A stretch of 64,000 bases of DNA, taken from NCBI GenBank assembly GCA_023079485.1, contig CM041092.1:6138627-6202626 (forward strand), written 5' to 3'. The translations under genes were made by a program, and so were the position numbers. Each line of letters starts with the position of its first letter. The stretch's first letter is position 1. Source of the DNA: Archilochus colubris (taxonomy: Eukaryota > Chordata > Aves > Apodiformes > Trochilidae). The notes beneath the pieces were generated by a model. That model searched no databases. It saw nothing but the letters and a program-made list of their open reading frames with translations, and was not told the DNA's origin. Below are positions 34,701 through 48,900 of the stretch, one piece after another.

Positions 34701-37700
34701 AACAACTGAGCTCTACATGTCAAGTTTGCCAAGCTATGGGACTTGATGTTTTAATTCTTCATCTGTGAACCAAGGCTGCCCACTCTTTAAGGAGATGTAA
34801 GACAGAAATACATAGCTACAAAGCCCATTCCTCCTTCCACCCACACTGAATGCAGAACACAGCATTGATACATTCATGTCTAGCACTATTTTCATTTTAA
34901 TACAAGTGTTTTCTTTTTGTAAGTGGTTCACACTCTGCCTGGCTAGAAAGACAAAACAGTATGATTTTTTAATATTTCAATTTTACTTTGGCCAGTGAAT
35001 AACCATACTGTGAGTGTGTCTACTTCAAGCAATCAGTCTAAGGAATCTTTCACAATTGTCCCTTTTTTTTCCTAACTTTATTATAGGTTTGGAATTGCTT
35101 CTACTTTCATTTTACATTAAAAAGAAAATCAATGGAAGTGCATTAGATGATTAATGATAGAAATTATGCTTCTTCTCCTTTCAGGGAACATAACAAAATA
35201 CAAAAATATGCTTCCTTCTTTTGCTCTTTCAGTGACCCTCAATTACTAAAATTACTCTAGTTCAATTTATTTGTAGCACCTATCATCAAGTTATATTTAA
35301 GATGAATTATTTATTGCACAACTCAAAAATAAAACTAAGGCATCCTGTTGTATATTCACACACCGAGACCACAGAAAATAAAGAGAATCAAACATGCCAG
35401 ATAACACAAGAGAGAAAATGGGACACAACATTTACAGAATTTCTAGTAACTCAAATTAGAAAATCACTTAGGTGACTAAGAAAGCACAGACTTTCTTTTG
35501 AAAGTTCTGTCTCAGTTATATATTCACTGCCTGGTGTTTTTAATTATAATTGGATGAAATTATAATTCACAGCCTGTTATATTCTAGTCTTTGGTAGCAC
35601 CCCTGGGTCATCTTTCACAAGAGCAGTAGAGTGCTCAGCACCACAGCCAACCTGAGGCAAACCCAACCTGAGGCAAGTCTCAGATGACAGCCCCTTAAAA
35701 ATTGTCCAGTCAAATGTCCATAATAGTCTGAATTTCTTTTGGCATTGGTTTTGGTAAAAAAAAAAATCTATTTGTATCATCTTTCAGATAACTGATGAGT
35801 AGGAAACATTGCATCATGATGTTTAGGAAAATACATTTGAAAATTCTTCCTCTGGAACACAGCAGTCTGACACTGCACTCCATCTACTCCACATTGAAGC
35901 AGAGACACTAAATCCAGAAAACAGCACTAGTGACATATTTACAACTCCCCCAGCATTATATTTAAAGCATTAAGATCCAATGTAACACCTAAAGATTTTA
36001 ATCTACCCTTCCTCCTCTGCTCCCCACTCACCAGTTCTGGCTCTTCTGTTTGACATTCAAAATCCTTTACTGCTTTTGGCCAGTCAGGGACCAGCAATGA
36101 AGCCATTGTGGGCCTACATGAGCACATCAACTTTTCAACTCATCCTGATGCCTCCTCCTCTCACCTACCCATTCTCCTTCTCCCCCAGTTAATTCTGTTG
36201 CTAATGCCAAACTCCCATCCTACTGGGGCATCCTCCAAGCCCCAGGGAAGACACCACAAATCTACTTGTCCATGCATAGATCTCATTACAAAAGGGGTTA
36301 TGTGCCATCCTGTTCTCCATTGGGGTGGATTCATCCCATCTTCTCCAAAATTCATATTTGCTCACTGCCTGGTGGCACAGCTAAAATTTTTAAACAAGTT
36401 TATCTGAATTTATCCATTCAAGACACACAGATTCAGACTGGTGTGAAATAAGACCAGATTGTGGACTCCTCTATGTATTTGTACTTTTAATTAACCATGC
36501 TTTTCCAGAATTCAGATCACCATGGCATTTTACAGCATACAGACTTGTTATCTTTACTGTTATCTTTACTGCAATTCAGAAACAAGGAACATGGAAATTT
36601 GGAAACCCCTTCATCACTTTCTATATTCCACTCACAGAAAGTGCTGTTGCATTTTTCTAAGTAGCAATGGACTTTGTAGATATGGTCTTGCATAAAACTT
36701 TCCACTTCAACTGTCACTATTCTACAGAAAAGAAGAGATAAGAACACTAAATGTTTTGAGGTCTGAAGTGTGGCTACTTATCTGCAGTCTAAAACTGATA
36801 AAACAACTAAATCTACTTTGACCGTAGTTAATAAAAATGCATACTCATATAATTCATTTTATCTAAATTAAGTATCTTCCAGCCATCACACAATCTCATC
36901 TATCTCAGGAGACAAAACAGAGATGCTGTACTTGCAAGTGAAGGGTCAGCACAGCCCAAGTACAGGAAAGATGCTTTTCTGAGATTAACGTTAAAGGAGG
37001 AAGAAAGAAATGGTGAAAAATCTGCCATGCACAACCTTGAGAAATCCAATGTTTGGGGCCTTTCAGGAGATTTGCCCAGAAGGAAACCTGAGTACAAGAT
37101 GTGAGTCCCAGTAAGAGCAAAGTCCCGCTAGGGTGTGTGGGAGTTCCACACATGTACACATAATGTACAAATTATACATCCAGAAAAGCTTTTTATACTT
37201 CTTCCTAGACATTCTTATGTATGGGGAGAAAGTGTTTTACAAAACCCTACCTCAGGGCATCCTTTCTTTAGCAGGAAAATAAAGAGGATGAACAAAACCA
37301 AAAATCCCAGCTTCCCCAGAAGGGCCCAGCAGTCCAGACCACATTGCTGAAGGATCTATTTTCTACATATTCTGTACAAATGACCCCAATTCCCCTAAGT
37401 AGAAGAATTGGTATTTCCCTTGGGTCATGTTAAATAGACTTTTTTGTGTGAGTGTAGGCACACCAATAGGTTTGCCTCTTAAGAATAATAAAAATAATTA
37501 CACTTATCTTTCCTTATGTTTGTCATTCAGATCATTTTCATGGCTAGTACATTCCTTTTCACTCATCTTTTGAAGCTAACAGATCTGAAGGGCTATTTGC
37601 TTTCCCCTTCTATTCTCTTAAAATCAAGACAGAAGATCAGAGAACATGCAAAGGGAGATATCTTGCAGTACATGATTTTTTTTAATATTATTACCTTCTC

Positions 37701-38543
37701 TTCCTTTCCTAAGGGCAAAAAAAAAGAGTAGGAGTGGGGGGAACATTTCTTATTTAGCAGTTACTACTCTTAATTGAGTGAGGATTATAAGACAAACTGC
37801 ATTCCTGCTTAAATAACGGGAAAACTCCAATATATTTCAACAGGAAAAGAAGAGATCCTATTGCAGTTTCTTTTCAATACCTATGAGTGAAGCTTTTGTT
37901 TGTAGGAATTTGTTTCTAAAGCAATGACACAACTCAAACACTGATTGATCACTGTAGGATTGCTCATGCATAACAGATAAAATGTTTGGAAACAAAAAGT
38001 TCCCTAACGTTATTTCTTTGCCACTGGTTCAGATCATATAATTTCTGGTTTGTTTAACAAAAAAACAAAAACAAAAAAAAACCCAAATGCAATATAAACA
38101 AATTAATGCAACTTGCATCAAAATATTGCTGGAAGATTATTAGCATTTTTAGCTATTTTTCATATGCTTCCTTCTAGCTAACCCTGGGGTAGAGCTGATT
38201 AGGATGCTATGTTACATTTTCCTATATTACATTCTTTCCAGTATAAACCAATTTAAGCTTGGCTATTGCAAAGCAACAGTTTGATTCTCATCTTATTCCC
38301 TCTCTTTTCACCTCTGAGGTTTTGTTCATCTTTGCTGGAGCTCAGAGCACTTTCTCCCACAAAACAGCTCTGTGCATGAAGCTTTCTCAATGCAGAAGGT
38401 TCCTCTCAAATGTTATTACAAGATCAGACATCACACTGGAAGTGAGGAGCACTGAAAGCAGGGTAAGGTCATCTTTGGTAGTAAAATTTTACAGAAATGG
38501 TTTGCATTTAATTTTTCTTACATCTTAAAAAATATTCTTTACC

Positions 38544-38561
38544 AAAAAAAAAAAAAAAAAA
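38544..38561. repeat. Poly-A run (18)
   Basis: Eighteen A bases in a row between ACC and TTCTTAG. Confidence 0.85.
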
Positions 38562-39854
38562 TTCTTAGCATACCTCTCCATGCTTGTTTGAAAGTGGCTG
38601 AGCCACAATCAAGTATCTTCACCTTCCCCCTCTTGTAAGCTCCTTGGTGTCCACCCACAGCATCAGTTCCTACACTCCTCTGGAGAGGCAAATCCCTGCC
38701 AGCCATGGAGGGCATCATGCAGCAGAACCTCCTGACTCAGACCTAAGGCTGCCAACACAAAAGTCCAGAGGAACATCTGACCCTTTATTTCCAGGAGAGG
38801 GAAGAAAGACAATGGAAATTATGTCCAGCATTCCCATTTCCCTTCAACCTAAGGAAACGTAGCCAGAGGGACCTCCAAATTTTCCCAAAGTGCTTGCACT
38901 TTACAGTAAGTTATTTAGTGAATAAAAATTTAATGCAAAATCAACCCAATACTTTGAAAATCCATCAGGATTCACATCACATTGCTGTTTTGGAAGAGAA
39001 AAGTGATATCTGGAATATTAAGTGTGTATTTCAAAGAATCAATAAATATCAGCTTTTTAATTCATCAAAACCCAAAGAAAAGGGAATTTTCCATACAAAT
39101 ATGCTGTATTTGGGAAACCAACTCTTGTTGTTGATATAATGAAAGTATAAAGCACACCACAAATTCATGTAATTTGTGTGTACAAGCAAATTTGACATTG
39201 CCTGCCCAGATAAACAGAGAACTGAGAGATTCTCTAAAATATTGCATTGGTATTTTGCCTTTTCTAGGTCACTCATTGTGTCAGACCTTTGTCTCAATTT
39301 CAATTTAAACCTTTGTCTTGTCCTGGTTGAAGACCCATGCTCCAGGGTTATATCTTATCAGTTAATTACCTTTCAGAATGGAAACACAGCAGAAATTACT
39401 GGAAACTTTTGCTCACATATATCAAAGCCAATGTCAACCAATGTGGTTCCTATGTACCTAATCCAGGAGCCTTATAGTGAAACCTCATCTTCCTTTATAG
39501 CCTGAGGCAAAAGTAGTTCTTGCACAGATATATGTGAAATGATGAGGTCTATTGAGGAGAGCAATATAGTTGTTCAACAGCTTAAATGTTGGTCTAGCTA
39601 CTAAACATTATGCCATAAGGTTCTGGCATTACAGTATTAACCACCAAGATTTCATCTGCAGCTTTACCTGACTCAGAATGATGCAAAAATTATTTCCAAA
39701 AAAACCCTCTGTAATTTCCAATCTCTTTTTGTTTTTGTTCCCTCAAAAAAAAAATCCTGAAGGTAACACTACCATTTAGTAGATCAAGGCAACACTAACA
39801 AGGAAGTATTGCAGGTAGGGTTGTAATACACCAAATCCACTGTTAAATTAATGA

Positions 39855-39930
39855 ATAGTTTAGAAAAAACTTAGTTTTTAATAGTTTAGAAAATATAGTT
39901 TAGAAATAGTTTAGAAAAAATAGTTTAGAA
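39855..39930. repeat. AT-rich minisatellite, ATAGTTTAGA units
   Basis: The core ATAGTTTAGA occurs five times, starting at 39855, 39881, 39895, 39906 and 39920. Spacing is irregular (26, 14, 11 and 14 bases) because the A runs between units vary in length. It looks like replication slippage in an intron. Confidence 0.9.
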
Positions 39931-42900
39931 TAACATATTAGAAGTGATGAAAACCCATGCTTCATGCAGGGTCTCTAAGGTCACTGCCAATGAGGAGTAA
40001 AGGAGAAGCCAAATAAGTTGGAACATTTCCATTGATACATAAGGAAGAGGGGGATCCTTGGAAGCAACTTTGATTTTTATTTTTCTGGTTGTTCACCCAA
40101 CAGCCACAGATCTCATGGATGTATATTAAAAAAAAAATAAATCAGGTAAGAGAGAATCCAGCAAGAGCCAGACTTTGCAAATAAATTTCACTGTGGTTCA
40201 AAAATGACAACTGAAGACCCAGCAGTGCAAAGGATGAAACACAGTAGAAAAATAAAGAATTTGATGAGGATTTGGAGCCTGAGAGGATGCTGCAAGGGCT
40301 GGCAGAGCCTGGCAGCCCCTCACCCAGCCCCAGGCTCACCACCTCCCCCAGTGAGGATCAAGCCCTCGGGCTCCAAACTCCTCCTATCTCAGAAAAATCA
40401 TTTTATCTGGCACTGAAACCAGCCCAACCAAGAGGAAACTATGACCCCATCACCCAGGCTGTGTCCCAGGGGGTGGGCAGAGAAAAGCACAGGGAGAAAT
40501 GGGAGAGAAGCTGGGAAGTTTGAGCTGGGAAAGCTGGGAGAGTTCAGCTCCTCTGAAAGGAATCACACTATAGGAACAGAGGTCAAGGATGAGTTTTATT
40601 TTGGGTTTTACCTCTGAAAAATAGGGCAGCAGTAGATCTTAGTAATAGGAGGAGAAAAATCTATACATAGCTGCAGCAGTCACCCCTGTGAAAAGGTTCA
40701 ATAAAATGGAATGTGGCTATAGAAGAAACACCCCACAAAGGATTTTGGTTGCTGAATACACCAATCTTAACAAACAACACGTGAGCAGAAGTTTAAGCCA
40801 TGTCAGGAATTAAGGCAGAAAACTTGGATCCTAAGCACAGTCCCAGCAGACAAAGCTGCAAGCACCTCACACCTTCCACTTTCCACAAAGGCATCCAGAG
40901 GTCCTTTTGGTGAGCCAGCAGCTGCTCACATCCCACCCACCCCAAGCTCCATACACAGTGCCAAAGACATAAAGGAGAATGTAAATTTAAGAAAATTCCC
41001 CTGGAAGTGATGCCAGCCCTGGATGGGGTTTTTTTCTTTAGTATACAGCTTTCCCAGTGTAGGGTCTTCTTCAAACCATGGTTCAAATACCATGATAATC
41101 TTGCTACTCACTCTTTTTAACACCCACTAGGAAACCGGGCAGAATGTTTATCAGTCCCTAGGTATGAGATGCATGGGATTCTTAGGTTTTGGAGGGGTTT
41201 TGACAGGACTGAGGGTTGAAGTTGAATTGAGTCAATCAGGTGCATCACCACCCCCAAGTTATTCTCTGCACACTCTGCATATCACACAACTATTTATCAA
41301 AGTGTTAAAAACCAATACTCACTTTCAGAGGTTGATGTTCTATTAAAAAAAAACAAAAACAAAAAACCAAAAACCATAAAAAAACCATCCACAAGCACAC
41401 ACTAGAAATATCCTTAGCCATCCATGCACAAATTTTCTCGAAACTAAATCTCCTCTAGGAGCAAATGGTCTGTGATTCCCTTGGCAATGCAAAAGTACTA
41501 AGAAAACCTAAAGAACCTGCATTAGAAATAAACATCAGAATTTGGGATACAAACTTCAGGAAGCACTGAATCTGACTTCTCGAAGCAGGTCAGAAGTCAC
41601 ATAAAGATGTTTCTTCGTAAGTATGAAAAAACTAACTATATTCTTCAACTGCAGAAAATCAAATCTTAAGCAGAAGCTGAAGTAACTGTCAAGAGTTTAC
41701 AAAGGCTGTAACTTTTTGAAACACCTAACAAAAAAACCCTAAAAACTCATTTATCCTAAAAATGTTATTGATATATTAGTAATACGACATAAAAGAACAT
41801 CAAACGAAAATGAGTTCACAAATTGAAATGGATTTCTGGGAAATTTCTCTCATTACATTGTACATTTGGAATAGTTTGTAGAAACAAAAGCAAAGATGGT
41901 TTCCAGAATCCTTTAACTGAATTAAACCAAACAGCATCAGTCTCCCACATTGAGACAGTTCCTTTCTGACATTTGTTCTGCAAGAAAACTATAAATCTGG
42001 GGGGAAAAAAGGTGAGTTTCTCTCTAAAATACTCCCTTCTTCCCTAGCAGTATCCAAGGAATGGACCCCACAGAAAACACAAGGCATTTATGCTGTCTTT
42101 CCAAAAACTTGAAGACAATTTACTTAGTTTTTTTATGTAGTCATCATACTTCTATCAAAATCCATACACAAAATCCATTCCTTGTAGCCTTATATACATA
42201 TATATTTTATAATTTACTGCCTTCCTGCTGGGTTTTTTTTTGAGTGCAGGGTTAAATCTATATGGTTTTATTATGAAACGTTGTCATGGAAGTTTCACTA
42301 AGGGCAGGTTTTAAAGTCAATAAAAATTCTCCTTTAGTTTCAATAAAATGCAAGAGAGCATACTGTAGATCTAGATTACTATATCAGTGCTTTGATTTAC
42401 TCACATTTTCAGGGTGAAGACAGGCAATTCCCATATATAACTTTATTCCAAAGCTGTGACCTTGACTTTCACCAAAAGGTCAATTGCAGGGATATTGTTT
42501 TTCAGGCAAGATGAAGAAAGAAAGGAGTCCTCACAGATAAGATAATGAACTGCCAAATGCAGCTTATGAATTACTCCTGTTTCAAACTGATGCTCTGATT
42601 TAGTATGTGTTGACAGTCAATTCAAAAATTATGACTGAGTTATTATGTAGCACACTGGCTACTACAAAGCTTGAGTTATTTGTTTATCTCATAAAGCACG
42701 AGGTGTGTGAATCAAAGACATCCCCACAGTCTTCTCTGTAGGAATCAAAAAGTAATAGAACAATACTAAATTAAACACAGCAAAATTGGAACTTGCCAAA
42801 ATGTGAAGAAAAAAGTATTTTACAGTACTATTACATGAAGATTTAAAAAAGAAAATTTTTCTCTAGCTGTTGAAAATAATAAAGAAATTCAGAAAATGGC

Positions 42901-45900
42901 TATTTTAACTATTAATCCACTGTCCAAAGTACTCATACAACTGTAAAAATACAGTGAAGCTTAAAAAAAAACCAACCCCAAACCACAAGATTATCACCTG
43001 GGCGTGATGAGAATTGTGTACCCATATAAACTATACACACAGAAAATAATCTTTTTTTTGTTTTCTCTACCCAATAAACACAGCAAGTTGCTTTCTAATA
43101 AAACCAGTAAGCACACAAAAACAAGCTGAGATTCATGATGCTTTGCAGAGATTGTTGTATTCTATGTTGTTCAATATAACAGAAGCCTATTTCACACTGC
43201 TATATAAAATTATTGTACAGAAAAGAAGAGTATGCTAGAGGTAGGGACACAGGTTATTTTTATGGTAAAAGACACAAGATTGACAGCCCTCTCCCAGAAG
43301 AAGAATGAGCTTACCTTGTGAAGAAGTGAGGAAATGTTTAACACTTTCACGTTTCAAATACTTATTTGTCTTTCTGTCATAAATGTTTAAAATGAAATTT
43401 AATAAACTTTCCATGTCAGTTCCTGTGGTACTCTTCAGTAACAACCCCAAACAAACATGTTACATGGGAACATGTTCCAAAATCATATTATGCTTTACCA
43501 ACACAAAATCTCCACTTAAAAAACCACTGTATAAATAACAATAAACAGTCATTTGTTTCCCATATCAAACTACTATTTTCAGAGACACAAGGAAATAAAG
43601 AAATGGGACCTGATAGTTCTCCTCCACAAAAGGCTGCCTGATGTACCTCATCCCAGCACTGCTGCAGGTGGTGCCCATTGGTGCATCTGAGCTACAGTCA
43701 CTGCTCCAGCATCTTTACATCTGAGTTCTGTTAGGATGACTGAGGTTGATAAGAACAACCCTACATTTACTCAACAGTGCCTCAAAAATATGGTTGAAAA
43801 TGGTCAGTCATCACATTAAAATATATATTTTTAGGGAAGGAAGTCCTGTTGTAGCCAATATTTAGAAGGTAAATTCTGGCAAAAAGTAACGTTCCAGCTC
43901 TTCTGGAAGGACACACAAATGATGGCAGCATGTTAGAATAAATTTAATAAATTAATAAATTACACATTTTTTCACTCTAAAGAATGTCTGAACTACTGAA
44001 TGCCCAGCTCATGGTTTAAAGGGAAAGGAATATGAGTGCTGGTCTGGGAAAAATACCTCAAAGGAGATGACTTCATGAGCAAGTAGGAGGACCCCATCCA
44101 AACACACACTGCTCCAGCTGGTGCTGCAGGAATGCAAAAGGGCTCAGAAAGCACAGTCCATTCATGGACTGGTCTGATGGATCTGCTCTGTTGTGAGGGG
44201 AGGGACACAACTCTGCTCAGATGGACCATAAGTCATGAGGAGAACATCAGTGGGGAGGGCATGAAAAAGAATGACCATTAAATTACACGGGTAACACCAG
44301 CTGGGAGAGGCAGCTGGACTAATATGTTCATATAAATACATTTGCATTAAAGGTAAGTGAGGTGCTGTGGAAGGCTGGGCTGGTAGGGAAAAGATACTGA
44401 AGGAAGATGCAGCTCAGAAAAAAGTCAAAAACCAAAGTGAAAGCTCTCTGATTAAGGAATGGGCACAAAGATGGTTGGGTAAGACACTGTTCAAGAGGTC
44501 AGCTAAGGTCAGTCAAAAGCTATTCACTGCCCTTCAGCAATGAAAAAAAGGGGGAACTAGGTCAAAGTCCTGCAGGCTAACAGAAAAAATATGCAAAAAT
44601 CAGAGTCATCCATGGGCATTAAAGGTAACAAAAGATCCTTCTGCAAATGTGGTACAGACACTCCACTCTCCCACACCACCTCCCCCCAAAACTGGCCCAA
44701 GTCTGCACCACCCTTCACCGAGTGGATCAGGGCAATCCCAGGGGTGTAACAATTGGCAGCTAAAAATCAGCAAGATCTCAGGCCTCTTGGTCCCCCTTTC
44801 AGGGGAAGAGCTGCCAAGGATAAGCCAGGTAGTTTGAAATTGCCTGTTCCATGAATCCTGGCTCTGGCTAACTTACAGCAACCAATCTTAATGTGTCAGA
44901 AATCAGCATCTTTGAGACCCCAGGGAGGAAGGGCAAACACTCTGCCTATTCTTATCACAGCTTTTTTTATTTATTTATTTTTATTTCAGATGGGAACTAA
45001 TTTGCACAGAAATATTTGGAACAAATAATTACCCAGTAGCTAACAACTACCAGAGATAACAAAATAAAAATAGAAAAAAGTTACATCCATCAACTTCTCT
45101 GTAACAAATTAATAGACTCGAAGAAAGAAAACAAAGACCACTAGATTCATTTTAGAATAGCTTGCTTCCTGGAGGAAAAAAAGCCCTGAAAATGCTCATC
45201 GCTGTGAATCCTAAATGAAATCCAAATTACTTTCTTAATAATGAAATTACATTGCATCAAAAAGCACATGCCTTTAGCAGTTTGATTTGTATGCAAGCAC
45301 CCTAACCATGAATAACTGGGTAAGCAAAGATTGGACAAAGTTGCCATAAAAATACACAGTATTCTTAGCACTAAAGAAAAACTCTGACACTGAATATAGC
45401 CGTTTGCTTTATGGTTCTCTCTGGACCTGATTTACCACTGTTTTATTACTGGATTTTGTTATTGTATCTGAATACAATTTGTTTTTATGAGATCTTAAAT
45501 ATTACCTTTATAAACATTTCATGGAATGTTGACTCTCTATCTGCAAATTGCTTATTTGCTTATTGTTTGTGCTCATTGATACCATTGCAATAGCTTATTT
45601 TTGCATTAACTTCTTTGTTGAGGCTAGGTTATCTTCTGAGAAAATCCTGGGATGGAATTTTTAATAAGAAACTCTTAAGAAATAAACAAAAAAGAGATAT
45701 AACTCTAACTGGTAAAGACATTTTCCCTTACAGTGTTCTGTCTGCAGTATAATTCAATCAGGGAGTTTATACCAGTCACCATGAGATTTCAAGAAAGTGC
45801 TTTGTTTATCATTTAATCAATATGATTTTAGCAACACAGAAAGATTTTTAAATAGTAGAATAAATTCCCTCCACACCTGCTGCAACCTTACCTGAATTTC

Positions 45901-48900
45901 AGACTTTTGCTCAATAAATGCTTTCCAAACAGCATTTCTTTTGTCTCCACCATTTACACTGTGCAAATTCAATACCCATATAAAAAACTGGCTGACCATG
46001 TAAATGGTCATATAAATGGCTGACCTCCACCTATACAACACATATTAAGTTGTTTTTAATTAACAGAAGAAGATGACTCTGCTGGGAGAAAATACATCAG
46101 GATCATTTGGCTCACCTGTCAGGTTAGGGATGATTTCTGTATTCCTATTTCTACTGCAGACCTGAAAGCTTACATTCCACAAAGCACATACTCAAATTTT
46201 ACTGAACTAAACCCCCAAAATTAAGCATACTTAACTTCCAGGAACCTATTAGGTGATTATTTCACTCACAGTAAATATTTAATACTTGCAAAACCACAGG
46301 ATCAACTGCAAATTGCTGGTATGTTTTCATGATTATGAAGTTTGCTCCTTGGAAACACCAGTTCTCAGGGTCAAATGAAATGTCATAATCCTTCTGAACT
46401 TCTTTGACAATTCCTTTTAATATTTACATCTAGTTATAAAATTCACCTCACTCAGAAAGATAGGCACCTTTCACAGTCATCAGAGAAGACAATTTAAGCA
46501 GACACATTTTGCTTTGTTTCTCATCAAAGCACTTAAAATTAGAAAGTTTCTGCTTTCATACCAGATTTACAGAGTATTTACATTTAAACAAGCTTAAAAA
46601 AGGCAAGACACATGATCTAAAAACAAAAAAAAACAATAAAAAGCAGCCATCTTCCTATAAAAGCTACAATTAATCATCATGATGAACAAATAAAAGCAAT
46701 CCATCTCAACACACCATAGAGCTGGTGTAGCTTTTCCTTCCATACACCACAGAAGTTAATTATTATGAGCAGATGTGTTTAGATTACATGAAAATTTATA
46801 CTCCATGAAACTAGGTATCACAGAGATCTATTTATTTGAAAGCTCAAATGTATTGCCTGTTTGTTTGGAGATTTGCTCTCATGCAACTTCACCAGCAACA
46901 CAGCACATACAAAACCCACCCATTTTCAGGCCAGGGTTTTCATGTGGTCCACTAACATCCTTTCAAAGTGGTACCAAAAAAGCTCCTGCTGGTCACAGCA
47001 ACTTCTCACAAGCACAGAACATTTGGTTTGCAAAAAAACCTCCCTAGTATGCTCCAAATGATGTCTGCCACGACCACATCATGGGGTGTAAAATCATCAG
47101 AAGAGCTAAATCCCTCAAACACCCTTGAGACTTTGTGTCTACCTAGTTCTGGAGACCAATTTCTGCTTGATTTTCTCAAAAACACTTAAATACTTATTAC
47201 TAAAAGGCCCTTAGCAAAGCATAATGAATAAAATAAGGAAGCTCCTAAGGCTCATGGGCAGCAAGGGCAGAGGCTGGGGAACTCAGAGCTGCCCTCTCAT
47301 GTCTTAGATCTCCTGAGGACATGCTCATCTACCTCACATTGAATTAACCCATGACCTTCAAGAAGCCTATTGTATTTTAATTATTTCAATTATTTCCTAT
47401 TGTATTTTAGTTCCCTCAAACCATGTAATCTACCTCAGGAGTTTCCTTCACCAACACAAAGGCCACGACAAAACCAAAGATCTGGGAAGTTAATATCCAA
47501 AAGACAGAACAAAAGAGAGAACTCAAATTCCAAGCATCTTGGAGCACATATCAAAAAAACCCCCAAATATATGATTGCAGGACTGAAACTTCAGTGAACT
47601 GTCAAGAAGGAACAATAGTACTGATATTGGAATTGACCAGAAAAGAGGTAAAAAAGTCACATTTGCTGCAAGGCTTCACATCAAAGACCCAAATTTGACA
47701 TTACAAAATACCCTACTCCAGGAATACTCTGTCAAATATCAGAATATATTATTCCAAACTTCCCTTATTTGACAAAGCTAGCATCAGCAATCCTTTAATA
47801 AATGATGCACGTAGCAAGCAAAACCAGCGGCTGCCAGGAAAAAAATTGACTTTAGAAAAATCTTTGTTAGAAGGTGACAGTTTTTTCATTACTATCTATT
47901 GCCATCAAAGTATAGAGATGGCTTTTTCTTGTGTAGTAATTTTATTCCAGCGGAATTCCAATTTTTTGGATGAAGTTTCTCTTGATTTATTATAATATAA
48001 AAAAGATGGAATCTTCTCCTGACTCTTTTGAGAAGGTAAATCAGCAACAATACTCTTAACAAAGGTGGAGATGGAGTGTTTCCAACTGGGAAAATGCTCG
48101 GAGCTATTAGTGCTGCAACCTCCAGACCGGTTTAGAAAGCACTAAACACACTGCTCAGTATTTTTAATGTTTTTGAGCATACTTAGGAAGGGTGGCAACA
48201 GAAAAGAACACACCTGGATGCATAAAACAAATGTAATGTTGGCCATTTGACAGTTACCTGATGTGCTCTCACAAGTGCAAGCACTCCATAAGCATCCTCA
48301 TCACTTCCAGTTACTCCACTGTCACTTTAGTGCACACGTTTGAAAGGAAGATGCTGAGAATTTTGAAAGATGGCCTGAGCCAGGTTACTCATTTATTTTG
48401 AAATTGACAACTCATGTCTAAAACCTCTATTGCAGACATAAAGCTTTTGGGGGAACATAAATATAAAAATTCATATTCAATGAACATGACATCAAGATTC
48501 TTTTTGCACCTTTGTGCCATGTCACATTTAATGAATCTTGTGCCTCAAGATTTATAGTAAACCCCATTATGAGCTCTGCCATTTCAAAGACTGATGTTCA
48601 TGTTGAGTATTAATGCTTAATTATTCAATGAGACCCAACTCAATAATTTCCAGTAAGAAATGCTTTCTAATTAATACCAAATAAGGGAAAATGCAAACCA
48701 CAACTTTCACCAGGCTTCTCTGAAGGAAATTCCCCAGGCAGTCTAAACCTTGACTCTCTGACAATGAATAATTTCGGCTATAAATCAAATTCTGTATTCC
48801 TTTCAACAGCTCCCCTCTTCCTTTCACCAACAGTTGGTTTTGTTTGTCAGTTTGGAGGGGCTTTGGGGGGAGGGTGATGTCCAAATAACCAACAGGGTCT

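Noticed and set aside
35939..36130. Minus-strand frame ending at a very good donor (GTGAGTGG, near 36029)
   Set aside because: The peptide has no TSP1 residues, and exons ii and iii already join in phase, so no exon is needed here.
43235..43450. Minus-strand frame with donor-like CACAAG|gtaagc near 43313
   Set aside because: The peptide lacks cysteines and tryptophans in a TSP1 pattern and no partner exon is visible.
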